Shown here piece by piece: positions 25,530 to 34,526 of a stretch of 47,205 nt of DNA. The notes below the pieces were generated by a model. It was not told where the DNA came from. It did no database searches and saw only the letters and a program-made list of their open reading frames with translations. The DNA comes from Ideonella sp. B508-1. Lineage in GTDB: Bacteria > Pseudomonadota > Gammaproteobacteria > Burkholderiales > Burkholderiaceae_C. Location: assembly GCF_000333615.1 (NCBI RefSeq), contig NZ_BADL01000543.1, forward strand, positions 1 to 47,205, given 5' to 3'. Position numbers and translations under genes: made by a program. Position 1 is the first letter of the stretch; every line of letters begins with the position of its first letter.

Positions 25530-25545
25530 CGCAGGTTTGGTGCCA
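25530..25545 (-). promoter_or_regulatory. Sigma-54 promoter of nifN
   Basis: Minus strand TGGCACCAAACCTGCG has GG-N10-GC spacing and lies 37 bases before the nifN ATG. It is part of a sigma-54 / IHF / NifA-like set shared in order with nifE. Confidence 0.85.
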
Positions 25546-25563
25546 GCCTTCAAAAGCGAGAAA

Positions 25564-25576
25564 AATCAAAGACTTG
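25564..25576. promoter_or_regulatory. IHF-like site upstream of nifN
   Basis: AATCAAAGACTTG fits the IHF consensus WATCAANNNNTTR exactly. It lies between the NifA-like site and the sigma-54 promoter, where DNA bending is expected. Confidence 0.6.
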
Positions 25577-25629
25577 CCCTTGAACGGGTCCACGCTCGGC
25601 AAAAACGGGGATCCGGCGGAGAGGGGAAT

Positions 25630-25645
25630 TGGCGGATTTGAGACA
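25630..25645. promoter_or_regulatory. NifA-like upstream activator site of nifN
   Basis: TGG-N10-ACA differs from the NifA consensus TGT-N10-ACA by one base. It lies about 100 bases upstream of the sigma-54 element. The surrounding 24 bases are almost the same as the site before nifE. Confidence 0.6.
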
Positions 25646-25729
25646 AAGTCCACCTGTGCCACGGCCTCGCGCCTTCAGTGACCTTCCACCCGGTCGAAAA
25701 CAGGGTGACATCCGACATTGAGTCCCACC

Positions 25730-26905
25730 ATGCCCATCGAAGCCCTGTGCGGAATCCAGCTCGCGCTCTATGCCGTGGGTTGGGGCCTGGCCGCCTGGCT
25801 GATCGTCGAAGAGCGGCCGGCCATGCTGCACTGGATGGCCTATGCAGCCCTGCAGGCGGGCTCGGTCGTGCTGGCCGTGCCCGCCCTGAGTGCAGGCACC
25901 TCCCCGCCTCCAGCGGCCTTGCTGGCCTCCATCCTGGGCTTTGCCGCGGCCGTGCGCGGACTGGACGTGTTCGTGTCCGGCCGGGCCCGGCACGACCGCT
26001 GGGGCCTTGCCCTGCTGCTGGCCATGGGGGTGGGCATCGGCGCGGTGGCTTGGCTGGGCCAGGGGGCGACGGTCCGTTCCCGCTGGGAGGGGGTGCCCTA
26101 CAGCCTGGGGCTGTCGCTGATGCTGCTGTCCTATGCCGCCCTGAGCTGGCAGCCCCTGCGGCGTGAACACCGCGCCTGGACCACGGTGGTGCTGCTGGCG
26201 CCGCTCTGGAGCACCGCCCTGCTGGGCCTGCTGTCGCTGTGGGGCCGCACCGAACTCGACGACGCCGACCTGCAGGCCATGCGGGCCGCGGCGCGCACCC
26301 CCAATGCCATCCTGACCATGGTGATGTCGGGCGTGTTCAACATCGCCTTCCTGGTGCTGCTGGTGGGCCGCCTGCTGACCCGCTTGCGCGAAGGCGCCCG
26401 CGTGGACCACCTGACCGGCGTGCTCAACCGCCGCGCCATCGAGGAGCGGCTGGACGCGGCCTGGGAACAGCACCGGCGCACCGGCTGCGGCCTGGCCATC
26501 GCGATGATGGACCTGGACCACTTCAAGCGCATCAATGACCTGCAGGGCCACGAGGCCGGCGACCAGGCTCTGGCGCTGGTGGGCGAGACCCTGCGCGAGC
26601 AGCTGCGTCCCTACGACAGCGCGGGTCGCTGGGGCGGCGAGGAATTCCTGCTGATCTGGCTGGGCCCCTCGGCCGAGGGCGTGCTGCGCAGCTGCGAGCG
26701 GCTGCGCGAGGCCCTGACTCAGCGCGCCCAGGCCCAGCTGAAGATGCCACTGACCGCCAGCTTCGGCGTGGCGATGCTGCGCGCCACCGACGTGGCCGAG
26801 GTGGATCTGGTGCGCCGCGCCGATGCCGCGCTCTACCAGGCCAAGCGCGAAGGCCGCGACCGGGTCTGCCTGGCGGGCCCGGCGCCGGTGTTGCACGCGG
26901 CCTGA
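25730..26905 (+). CDS. Membrane diguanylate cyclase (GGDEF) inside the nif cluster
   Basis: This enzyme would make cyclic di-GMP. The 391-residue protein has an N-terminal membrane region of about six helices (residues 1-220) and a GGDEF domain with active-site GGEEF at residues 302-306. The inhibitory I-site RPYD lies at 293-296, the canonical five residues before it. Both catalytic and feedback residues are therefore intact. Start 25730 is the first ATG; its ribosome binding site is weak, and a TTG lies 12 bases upstream. It is transcribed opposite to nifN and nifE and separates them. Confidence 0.92.
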   Translation: MPIEALCGIQLALYAVGWGLAAWLIVEERPAMLHWMAYAALQAGSVVLAVPALSAGTSPPPAALLASILGFAAAVRGLDVFVSGRARHDRWGLALLLAMGVGIGAVAWLGQGATVRSRWEGVPYSLGLSLMLLSYAALSWQPLRREHRAWTTVVLLAPLWSTALLGLLSLWGRTELDDADLQAMRAAARTPNAILTMVMSGVFNIAFLVLLVGRLLTRLREGARVDHLTGVLNRRAIEERLDAAWEQHRRTGCGLAIAMMDLDHFKRINDLQGHEAGDQALALVGETLREQLRPYDSAGRWGGEEFLLIWLGPSAEGVLRSCERLREALTQRAQAQLKMPLTASFGVAMLRATDVAEVDLVRRADAALYQAKREGRDRVCLAGPAPVLHAA

Positions 26906-27010
26906 GGCGGTTCGATCAGGGTCATCAGTCTGCGTTTGCGGTGATTGGCCTGTGAAGAGGCTGACTGCGGCGCGGTCCGCGAGGGCGAGGACGCCAGGCA
27001 GAGGCTTCGC

Positions 27011-27058
27011 TCATGTCCCCCGGCCCGGCCCCAGGGCCGGACCTCCTCCCTGACTTCG
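27011..27058 (+). repeat. Repeat element copy A
   Basis: The copy reads TCATGTCCCCC, then a GC-rich hairpin (CCGGCCC ... GGGCCGG), then CTCCTCCCTGACTTCG. The outer parts match copy B (27158-27206, opposite strand) almost perfectly, but the hairpin arms differ in sequence while still pairing. Confidence 0.7.
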
Positions 27059-27132
27059 CTGCGCCCCGGCCCGACGCCCTCGCCCCGGCACACGTGTCTC
27101 ACTGGCCCGGTCAACAGGGCACACCGATGGCC

Positions 27133-27232
27133 GGCGGCGGATGGGGCGTGTTCCGCCCGAAGTCAAGGAGGAGCCCTCGGACGCCGTCCGAGGGCGGGGG
27201 ACATGAGGGCGGGACATGCCCCATCCGCCGCC
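27133..27232. repeat. Long inverted repeat (26-bp arms) with nested hairpin
   Basis: Arms 27133-27158 and 27207-27232 pair over 26 bp with two mismatches, both of which become G-U wobbles in RNA. Inside lies a perfect 9-bp hairpin, CCCTCGGAC (27174-27182) and GTCCGAGGG (27186-27194). It could act as a transcription stop or barrier between the convergent genes. Confidence 0.75.
27158..27206 (-). repeat. Repeat element copy B
   Basis: On the minus strand this reads TCATGTCCCCC, the hairpin CCCTCGGAC/GTCCGAGGG, then CTCCTCCTTGACTTCG. It has the same plan as copy A, in inverted orientation. Confidence 0.7.
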
Positions 27233-27287
27233 CCCGCCACTGCACTGCGCAGGCAGACCTCTCAGAGGTCGAGAAACCAAAAGAACC

Positions 27288-28733
27288 TCAACCCGCCGCC
27301 GCCTCGCTGGCCAGTTGCGCCGCGTCCTGCTCGCGCAGCAGCGGGTCTTCCAGCTCCCAGGGCGCGGGCGTGCGCACCTGCGCCCACATCGGGTTGAACA
27401 GGGCCTTTTCGATCTCGGCCACCATGGTCACCATGCCCTCGTAGCCGGCAAAGGCGTGGTGGCGCTCCTGGTTGATGTCCATCCAGGGCATGCGGGCCTT
27501 GAGCGCGATGAACTGGCTGCGCCCGCCGCTGAGCATGATGTCGGCCTTGGCCTCGCGCAGCATGGCGTACATCTGGCGCGGGGTCATGTCGTCGATCATG
27601 TGGGCGTCGTCGCCCATGATCTCCTTGATCTTGTCCTTGTCTTCCTTGGTGGACTTCTTCACCGAGGTGCCCACCACCTGCAGACCGGCCTCCTGCAGCG
27701 CCGAGACGACCGACCAGCTCTTCACGCCGCCGGTGATCAGCAGCACCTTCTTGCCGGCCAGGCGCTCGCGGTAGGCGCGGATGCGCTCCCAGGCCCGCGC
27801 CTCCTCGGCCGCGATCAGGGCCTCGGTGCGGTCCTTCAGCTCCGGGTCGGCACCGCGCTCCACCAGCAGCCGCGCGATCTCGCGCAGCGTGGTGCTCATG
27901 TCGGAGATGCCGTAGAACGAGCCCTCGAAGTACGGGATGCCGTAGCGGTCCTGCATGCGCGTGGCGATGTTGATCATCGACTTGGAGCAGACCATCATGT
28001 TGGCCTTGGCCCGGTGCGCGGTGGCGATCTCGTGGTAGCGGCCATCGCCCGAGATGCAGGACAGGATGCGCACGCCCAGCGCGTCCAGCAGCGGCTTGAT
28101 CTGCCAGAGTTCGCCCGAGAGGTTGTACTCGCCGATGATGTTGATGTCGTAGGGCGTGGTGGTCTCGGGCTCTTCGGTGCCGATGACGTAGTCCAGCACG
28201 CTCTCGGCGCCCAGCTTGTTGCCCAGGTTCTTCGGGCCGGCAAAGCCCGGCGCGTTGACCGGGATGACCGGCTTGCCGAACTTCTCGGTGGCGCGCTTGC
28301 AGACGGCCTCGATGTCGTCGCCGATCAGCGCGGTGACGCAGGTCTGGTAGACGAAGACGGCCGGCGGGTCGTACTTCTCGACGATCTCGCGGATGGACTT
28401 GAACAGGCGCTTCTCGCCGCCGTAGATCACGTCGAGCTCGTTGATGTCGGTGGTGAAGCCGGTGCGGTAGACCTGCGAGCCGCTGGAGGCGCTGTGCCGG
28501 TTGTCCCAGCTGTTGCCCTCGCAGGCGATGGGACCGTGCACCAGGTGGGCCACGTCGACGATGGGCTGCAGCGCGATCTTGGCGCCGTCGAAGGCGCAGC
28601 CACCGGCCGCGGCGCCCGGCGTGAGCTGCTTGGTGCAGCCCTTCTTGCGCTCTTTCTCGCTCTTGCCCTGGTTCTTGTCACAACCGGGCTCCTCGAAGAC
28701 CTGGGCGATCTTGGCTTTCAGCGACGCGGACAT
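27288..28733 (-). CDS. nifE: NifE, nitrogenase cofactor scaffold subunit
   Basis: NifE is the NifD-like partner of NifN in the FeMo-co assembly scaffold. The 481-residue protein starts MSASLKAKIAQVFEEPGC. It shows the family's Lys/Cys-rich N-terminus (CDKNQGKSEKERKKGC, KQLTPGAAAGGCAFDG), the cluster cysteines in HGPIACEGNSWDNR and QTCVTALIGDD, and ITGGVKSWSVVSALQ towards the C-terminus. Start 28733 has an AGGAGG site; upstream in-frame codons were rejected. It is transcribed alone from its own sigma-54 promoter, because nifN lies beyond the diguanylate cyclase. Confidence 0.95.
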   Translation of the reverse strand: MSASLKAKIAQVFEEPGCDKNQGKSEKERKKGCTKQLTPGAAAGGCAFDGAKIALQPIVDVAHLVHGPIACEGNSWDNRHSASSGSQVYRTGFTTDINELDVIYGGEKRLFKSIREIVEKYDPPAVFVYQTCVTALIGDDIEAVCKRATEKFGKPVIPVNAPGFAGPKNLGNKLGAESVLDYVIGTEEPETTTPYDINIIGEYNLSGELWQIKPLLDALGVRILSCISGDGRYHEIATAHRAKANMMVCSKSMINIATRMQDRYGIPYFEGSFYGISDMSTTLREIARLLVERGADPELKDRTEALIAAEEARAWERIRAYRERLAGKKVLLITGGVKSWSVVSALQEAGLQVVGTSVKKSTKEDKDKIKEIMGDDAHMIDDMTPRQMYAMLREAKADIMLSGGRSQFIALKARMPWMDINQERHHAFAGYEGMVTMVAEIEKALFNPMWAQVRTPAPWELEDPLLREQDAAQLASEAAAG

Positions 28734-28780
28734 GGGAAGCCTCCTGGCGCAGTGCGCGCATGGTGCGGTGCCTGCGTCCA

Positions 28781-28796
28781 TGCAGCTTCGGTGCCA
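28781..28796 (-). promoter_or_regulatory. Sigma-54 promoter of nifE
   Basis: Minus strand TGGCACCGAAGCTGCA fits TGGCAC-N5-YTGCA with GG-N10-GC spacing, 47 bases before the nifE ATG. Confidence 0.88.
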
Positions 28797-28824
28797 GCCC
28801 CTGGCCCGCCAGGAAGCTGAGGCA

Positions 28825-28837
28825 GATCAAGCACTTG
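28825..28837. promoter_or_regulatory. IHF-like site upstream of nifE
   Basis: GATCAAGCACTTG matches WATCAANNNNTTR except for its first base and occupies the same place as the site before nifN. Confidence 0.5.
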
Positions 28838-28863
28838 GCGCATCCACCCCGGCCCGACAGGCT

Positions 28864-28879
28864 TGGCGGCTTTGCGACA
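28864..28879. promoter_or_regulatory. NifA-like upstream activator site of nifE
   Basis: TGG-N10-ACA followed by AAG. The flanks TTGGCGG and CCCAC are shared with the nifN site. It also contains the perfect inverted repeat GGCTTTG-CGA-CAAAGCC. Confidence 0.6.
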
Positions 28880-29004
28880 AAGCCCACAGCCGCCGGCGAC
28901 GGCGTTTGATCTGACGCAGAAGCCGGTGGACTGCCATCGTCACGTCATGCAGCCGACCCGGAACCGTCACGGCGCGTGGTCACGCTGGCGGGGTTTCAAT
29001 CCCC

Positions 29005-29646
29005 ATGGAGCCACACACCGTGCCCGCCTTCCTCGACAAGCTGCGCACCCTGCGCTGGGACGACCACCGCTACTACCACCAGTGCCGCATCAACCAGACG
29101 CTGCACCTGATCAGCGCCATCAGCTTCCTGGTAGCCTACGGGCTGCTGTTCGTGGACCCGGCCGCCGCCGCCATCGTCGGCTGGTGCGTGGGCATGGTCA
29201 GCCGCCAATCGGGCCACATCTTCTTCGAGCCCAAGGGCTACGACGACATCAACGGCTGCAGCTACGCGGCCAAGGAAGGCTTCAAGGCCGGCTACAACAT
29301 GCGGCGCAAGGCCATCCTGATCGGCGTGTGGCTGGCGCTGCCGCTGCTGCTGTGGGCCCGGCGCGACCTGTTCGGGCTGATCACGCCCAGCACCGGCACC
29401 GTCGGCGTGCTCGGCCTGAGCGGCTACTGGCACGACCTGGGCCTGCTGTGGCTGGCCCTGGGCACGGGCGGCGTGCTGCTGCGCACCCTGCAGCTGTGCT
29501 TCCTGCGCAGCCCGGCCTGGGGCCTGGCCTGGATGAGCAAGATCCTGACCGATCCGCTGCACAACATCGACATCTACTGGCGCTCGCCCATCGCCCTGCT
29601 GCAGGGCCAGCGCTACGAGCCGATCGACCCGGCCACCGCGCACTGA
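29005..29646 (+). CDS. Mpo1-like (DUF962) integral membrane protein
   Basis: The 213-residue protein has about four membrane helices. Its motif H25-x4-N30-x3-H34 (in YYHQCRINQTLHLISA) and the later SRQSGHIFFEPKGYDD (His72, Glu76) copy the DUF962 pattern H-x4-N-x3-H ... GHxxxE. Yeast Mpo1 of this family is an Fe(II)-dependent oxygenase of 2-hydroxy fatty acids. The rest of the protein is longer than typical members (about 160-190). The ATG at 29005 lacks a strong ribosome binding site. It is divergent from nifE across a 271-base gap, and its function in this setting is unknown. Confidence 0.6.
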   Translation: MEPHTVPAFLDKLRTLRWDDHRYYHQCRINQTLHLISAISFLVAYGLLFVDPAAAAIVGWCVGMVSRQSGHIFFEPKGYDDINGCSYAAKEGFKAGYNMRRKAILIGVWLALPLLLWARRDLFGLITPSTGTVGVLGLSGYWHDLGLLWLALGTGGVLLRTLQLCFLRSPAWGLAWMSKILTDPLHNIDIYWRSPIALLQGQRYEPIDPATAH

Positions 29647-29672
29647 AGCACGGGCAGGGCCGGTGAGCAGGG

Positions 29673-31217
29673 TCAGGCCGGCAGGCGGAAGCCGCTGATG
29701 ACCTGCGCCAGCTGACCGGCCTGCTGCCGCAGGCTCTCCGAAGCCGCCGCCGACTGTTCGACCAGGGCCGCGTTCTGCTGGGTCATCTGGTCCAGGTGGG
29801 AGACGGCGGTGTTCATCTCGGCGATGCCGCGGCTCTGCTCGCTGGCCGCCACCGAGATCTCGCTGACGATCTGGCGCACCTGGGCCACGCTGTCCACCAC
29901 CTGCCGGATGGTCTGCCCCGCATCGCCGACCAGGCGGGCACCGCTGCTGACCTGTTCCACGCTGGCGCCGATCAGGGTCTTGATCTCCTTGGCCGCCTCG
30001 GCACTGCGCTGGGCCAGGCTGCGCACCTCGCCGGCCACCACGGCAAAGCCGCGGCCCTGCTCGCCGGCCCGGGCGGCTTCCACCGCGGCGTTCAGGGCCA
30101 GGATGTTGGTCTGGAAGGCGATGCCGTCGATCACGCCGATGATGTCGGCGATCTTCTGGCTGGCCTGGTGGATGCCGTCCATGGTGGTCACCACCTGCTG
30201 CATCACCACCCCGCCCTGCTGGGCCACGGTCTCGGCGCCATCGGCCAGGCGGTTGGCGGTCTGGGCGGCCTCGGCCGTGTGCTTGACGGTGCCGGTGAGC
30301 TCCTCCATCGAGCTGGCGCTCTCCTCCAGGCTGGAGGCGGCCTGCTCCGTGCGGGCGCTGAGGTCGCTGTTGCCGGCGGCCACCTCACGGCTGGCCACCT
30401 CGATCGAATCGGTGGCCTGGCGGGCCTGGCTGACCAGGTGGCGCAAGGCGGCCTGCATCTGTGCCACGTCCTGCATCAGCCGGGCGGCTTCGGAGTCTCC
30501 TGCCAGGGTCGGCACCTCGCGGCTCAGGTCGCCCTGGGCGATGCTCTGGGCGGCATCCTGCAGACGGGCCAGCGGCGCGGTGATGCTGCGCACCTGGTTC
30601 CATCCCAGCGCCGCAGCCAGCAAGGCGCACACCGCGGTGACGCCCCACAGGGTGTTGCGGGCCGCCACCAGCTCGGCATCGATCTGCTGCCCCAGCGTGG
30701 CACTGCGACCTTGCTGGAACTTCACCATCTCGGTGGCCTCGGCGATGTAGGCGTTGGTCACATCGCGGAACTTCTCGCCCGCGGTCAGGCGGGCATCGGC
30801 ATCGCCCTGGGCCTTCATCACCGCGTCGCGCTCGGCCATGTAGAGCTTGCGTACCTCGCCCAGCCGAGCCTGCAACTGCAGACCCTCGGGCGTGGTCTCC
30901 ATCTCCACGTAGCGTTTCTGGATCTCGGACGTGCGTCCCGTCGTGGCCTTCACCACGTCCTTGAAGAAGGCCGCCAGGCGCTCGTCAGCGGTGACGCCGA
31001 TGGCCAGGGCCCGCTGGGAGTTGACGACGATGTTCTCGCGCCACTCCTGGGCCAGGGCCAGGCGCTCGGCCTGCTCGCTCAGCAGCACATGGCTGTCGGC
31101 CTCGACCTTGCGCAGCTGGCGGAAGGTCAGACCGGCCATCAGCACCATCAGCAGGATGACCACGCCATACCCCAGGGCGAGCTGTCGCCCCACCTTCATC
31201 TGACCCAACGTATTCAT
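29673..31217 (-). CDS. Methyl-accepting chemotaxis protein
   Basis: This is a transmembrane chemoreceptor. The 514-residue protein has a first membrane helix (about residues 11-33), a periplasmic four-helix-bundle sensor (35-190), a second helix (about 192-210), a HAMP domain (about 212-265) and a long cytoplasmic signalling coiled coil. Its hairpin tip carries the conserved [20 protein letters not shown] sequence near residue 370. No C-terminal CheR/CheB pentapeptide is present. I chose start 31217 ([10 protein letters not shown]), which has an AAGGGA site, over a GTG 24 bases upstream. The ligand is unknown. Confidence 0.94.
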   Translation of the reverse strand: MNTLGQMKVGRQLALGYGVVILLMVLMAGLTFRQLRKVEADSHVLLSEQAERLALAQEWRENIVVNSQRALAIGVTADERLAAFFKDVVKATTGRTSEIQKRYVEMETTPEGLQLQARLGEVRKLYMAERDAVMKAQGDADARLTAGEKFRDVTNAYIAEATEMVKFQQGRSATLGQQIDAELVAARNTLWGVTAVCALLAAALGWNQVRSITAPLARLQDAAQSIAQGDLSREVPTLAGDSEAARLMQDVAQMQAALRHLVSQARQATDSIEVASREVAAGNSDLSARTEQAASSLEESASSMEELTGTVKHTAEAAQTANRLADGAETVAQQGGVVMQQVVTTMDGIHQASQKIADIIGVIDGIAFQTNILALNAAVEAARAGEQGRGFAVVAGEVRSLAQRSAEAAKEIKTLIGASVEQVSSGARLVGDAGQTIRQVVDSVAQVRQIVSEISVAASEQSRGIAEMNTAVSHLDQMTQQNAALVEQSAAASESLRQQAGQLAQVISGFRLPA

Positions 31218-31316
31218 GAGAGCGTCCCTTCGACGGTTCACATCTGGTTCTCGGATATCGGAACAAGACTCCGGCGACTTGACGGTGACCCGCGCGGCAG
31301 CTACCGCCCGTGGAAC

Positions 31317-34300
31317 TCAGACGCTCGGGCCGGTGGCCGCGAAACGCCAGGTGTTGCGCCCGGCGCCCTTGGCTTCGTAGAGCGCACGGTCGGCTTCGCG
31401 GGACAGGGCGTCGAGCGTGCCCCCCTGGGCCGGATAGCAGGCCACACCGAAGCTGGGGCTGGTGTTCATGGCCTGGCCTTGGAACACGACCGGGGTCTCG
31501 AAAGCCTGGACGATGCGCCGGCACACCGGCTCGATGGCCTGCGGCTCGCTCAGGCCCGACAGCAGGATGGCGAACTCGTCACCGCCGATGCGGGCCACGG
31601 TGTCCACCTCGCGCACGGCCTGGCGCAGGCGCTCGGCCGTGGCCTGCAGCAGGGCATCGCCCGCGGCGTGGCCCAAGCTGTCGTTGATCTGCTTGAAGCG
31701 GTCCATGTCCAGCAGCAGCAGGGCGAAGCCACCCTGCCCTTCGCGCCGCACGGCGCTGGCCAGGCGCTCGAAGTGCTCGGCCAGCATGCGCCGGTTGGGC
31801 AGGCCGGTGAGCGCATCGAAGTAGGCCATCTCGGCCAGCTTGGCCTGGCTGAGCTGCAGTTCGGCGGTGCGCTGCTGCAGCTCGGCCGTGCGTTCGGCCA
31901 CCAACTGCTCGAGTTCGTGCTGACGTCGGGTCAGCCACAGGGTGCGCACCCGCATCAGGCCCCACAGCGCCAGGGCGACCAGCAGCCCCATCAACACCCG
32001 CGCCAGCATGTGCTGGTACCAGGCCGGCTGCACCTCGACCCGGATCGCCAGCGGCGGCTCGGTCCAGAGCCCGTCGGCGTTGGACGCGCGCAGCTCCAGC
32101 ATGTATTCGCCCGGCGGCAGGTTGGTGTAGGCCGCACGGCGCCGGCTGGCGTCGGTGTTCACCCAGGCGTCGTCGTAGCCGCTGAGGCGGTAGGCGTAGC
32201 GGTTGGACGCGGGCGCCAGGAAGTCCAGGGCCGCGAACTCCACCGCCAGGTCATGCACGCCCGGCGGCAGGCGCAGCAAGCCGGCGTGCCCGGGCTGGTT
32301 GAAGCCGCCCAGGGCCTGGGGCTTGCCGCCCACCCACACCTCGGTGGCCACCACTGGCGCCTGGAAGGCGCGCCAGCCCACCACCTGGGGCACCACCACG
32401 CTGATGCCCCCCAGGCCGCCGAAGATCAGTTCGCCCTGCGCGGTGCGCCCGCCCGAGCCGCCCCAGTACAGGGCCAGCGCCACCCCGTCCTTGGCGCCAT
32501 AGCTGCGCACCTCCAGGGTGGCAGGATCGATCTGCACGATGCCCTGGTCGGTGCTGGCCCAGATCTGGCCGCCCTTGTCCTGCAGGACCTTGTTGACGAA
32601 GTCCTTGGGCAGGCCTTGGGCGGTGCCGAGGTTCCGGATGCGTGGGGCCACCCCCTCCGGGTCTTCGACCACGAACAGGCCGGTCCCGCCGGTGGCCACC
32701 CACAGCCAGCCCCGCTGGTCCACCAGCAGGGACATCACGTTGGCGCTGGCCAGCGCCGGGTTCGGTGCTCCGGCGCCGGCCCCCAGGCGCCGCACATCGC
32801 CGGTCAGCTCGTTGAGCAGGTTGACCCCGTTGGAGGTGCCCACCCAGAGGTGGTGGATCGTGCCCCGGGTCATGGCCTGCACGCGCTGGTCGCTCAGCAG
32901 GACGCGGGCATCGGGTGGGTCGGCCCGCGCCGGTCCCCGGGCAGACAGCCTGAACCGCCACAGGCCATCGTTGCCCCCCACCCAGTAGCCGGTCCAGCCG
33001 TCCACCAGGTAGGCGGCATCCTCGGTGGCGCGGCGCCCGGGCACCTCCAGCCGGCGCACCTGCTGGCCGGCCAGGGTGGCGGTGTACAAGCCCTTGCGGG
33101 TGCCCATCAGCACCTTGCCTCCGGGCAGCGGCAGGGCGGACAGCACCCACTCATTGGGCAAGGCGGTGCGGGGGCGCGACGCATCGGCGCGGATGCGTCC
33201 GACCACGCCGCGCTCGGGATCCACGATGTCCACCCCTTCGCTGCCCACGCCCAGCCAGATGTGGCCATCGGGCATCGGGCTGACAGAAGGCACATCATCA
33301 CTGCGAAGCGTGTCTCGCGGGCCATCGCCCCCCAGGATGGTGTGGACGAAGCTGGTCTGCAGGTTGTGGCGCAGCAGGCTGCGGGCCGTGCCCACCCAGA
33401 GCACGTCGGACCGGTCCTTGAAGATCGACCAGATGCCGTCGCTGTCCAGGCCATAGGGGCTGCCCACGTTGCGGTGGATGCTGCGGGTGACCAGCGTGGT
33501 CTCGTCCACCAGCAGCAGGCCGCTTGCCTGGGTGCCGACCCAGATCTGCCCCTGGCCGGGATCGACCAGGGCACGGATGTTCTCGGCCCGCAGCCCCTGG
33601 CCGCTGAGCGCGACCCCGCCGACCTGCCGGACCGTGCCGTTGGCCGGGTCCAGCACCCGCAGTCCGTGGTGGTCCACAGCCACCCAGATGCGCCCGTGGC
33701 CATCCTCGATCAGGTGGCTCACCCGGGAATCGCTGGCCGGCACGCCGGGCAGGTTGACGGCCTGAAGATCGCCGCCATCGGCACGGCCACGGAAGAGGCC
33801 CCAGCCGGTGCCCACCCACAGGCGGCCGCCCCGATCGGTCAGAAGGGCGTTCACCGAGAGGCTCTTCAGGCTGCCCCCCAGAGAGGTGGGCTCGGCATGG
33901 CCGCTGACGGGATCCAGCCGGTCCAAGCCCGCCGGGGTGCCCACCCAGAGCTTGCCGCCCGGTGCACCCGCGAGCGCATTCACCCCCACATGGCGCAGAC
34001 CGTCCGGCCCTCCGCCCACCGGCTGGAAGTCGTCGGTGGCGGCACGGTAGCGCACCAGGCCGTGGGCCGCGGTGCCCACCCAGAGCGTGCCATCCGGCCC
34101 CACCCACAGCGACTGGATGAAACCGTCGGGCAGGCCCTGCGGGTCGTTCAAGTCGGCGGAATAGGTGCGCAGCCGGTAGCCGTCCCAGCGCACCAGACCC
34201 TGCTGGGTGCCCACCCACAGAAAGCCGGTGGCGTCCTGGGCCATGGCCATCACGCCCAGGTCGTTGGGCTCGCCGTTGGTGTTGGCGATGCGCTGGAAGA

Positions 34301-34397
34301 GGCGGTCGTCCCAGCCGTTCCAGCGGCCGAACGGCTCCGCCCACGCCGTCAGACTGGACAGCGCGATGCACAGGAACAGCAGCAGACCTCGGAGCAT
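31317..34397 (-). CDS. Beta-propeller (Reg_prop/Y_Y_Y) membrane diguanylate cyclase
   Basis: The 1026-residue protein has a signal peptide (residues 1-20) and a large periplasmic region built from many two-component-regulator propeller repeats of the form DxxGxLWVGTxxGL (residues 30-690). A Y_Y_Y domain (ANRYAYRLSGYDDAW, PPGEYMLELRASNADGLW) comes next, then one membrane helix at about 797-817 and a coiled coil. The GGDEF domain has GGDEF at 938-942 and the I-site REVD five residues before it. It combines an intact cyclase output with the sensor plan of Bacteroides-type hybrid regulators. The signal sensed is unknown. Confidence 0.93.
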   Translation of the reverse strand: MLRGLLLFLCIALSSLTAWAEPFGRWNGWDDRLFQRIANTNGEPNDLGVMAMAQDATGFLWVGTQQGLVRWDGYRLRTYSADLNDPQGLPDGFIQSLWVGPDGTLWVGTAAHGLVRYRAATDDFQPVGGGPDGLRHVGVNALAGAPGGKLWVGTPAGLDRLDPVSGHAEPTSLGGSLKSLSVNALLTDRGGRLWVGTGWGLFRGRADGGDLQAVNLPGVPASDSRVSHLIEDGHGRIWVAVDHHGLRVLDPANGTVRQVGGVALSGQGLRAENIRALVDPGQGQIWVGTQASGLLLVDETTLVTRSIHRNVGSPYGLDSDGIWSIFKDRSDVLWVGTARSLLRHNLQTSFVHTILGGDGPRDTLRSDDVPSVSPMPDGHIWLGVGSEGVDIVDPERGVVGRIRADASRPRTALPNEWVLSALPLPGGKVLMGTRKGLYTATLAGQQVRRLEVPGRRATEDAAYLVDGWTGYWVGGNDGLWRFRLSARGPARADPPDARVLLSDQRVQAMTRGTIHHLWVGTSNGVNLLNELTGDVRRLGAGAGAPNPALASANVMSLLVDQRGWLWVATGGTGLFVVEDPEGVAPRIRNLGTAQGLPKDFVNKVLQDKGGQIWASTDQGIVQIDPATLEVRSYGAKDGVALALYWGGSGGRTAQGELIFGGLGGISVVVPQVVGWRAFQAPVVATEVWVGGKPQALGGFNQPGHAGLLRLPPGVHDLAVEFAALDFLAPASNRYAYRLSGYDDAWVNTDASRRRAAYTNLPPGEYMLELRASNADGLWTEPPLAIRVEVQPAWYQHMLARVLMGLLVALALWGLMRVRTLWLTRRQHELEQLVAERTAELQQRTAELQLSQAKLAEMAYFDALTGLPNRRMLAEHFERLASAVRREGQGGFALLLLDMDRFKQINDSLGHAAGDALLQATAERLRQAVREVDTVARIGGDEFAILLSGLSEPQAIEPVCRRIVQAFETPVVFQGQAMNTSPSFGVACYPAQGGTLDALSREADRALYEAKGAGRNTWRFAATGPSV

Positions 34398-34526
34398 GCG
34401 GGGCGGGGACAGGAGGAAGAGGCGGGTGGGACGCCACCCGGTTGGAATGCATCCCGCCTCCGGACAGAAGCGGGGGATTCTCCGTCCTATCGGACTGCCG
34501 GGGGAAAACCTGAGCCCCGGGGCCCC

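Larger units (their letters stand above)
26906..27287. other. Convergent intergenic region holding a two-copy inverted repeat element
   Basis: No gene is supported in these 382 bases between the convergent stops of the diguanylate cyclase and nifE. The region is GC-rich and unusually structured; the repeat copies and long hairpin are listed separately. Confidence 0.6.
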
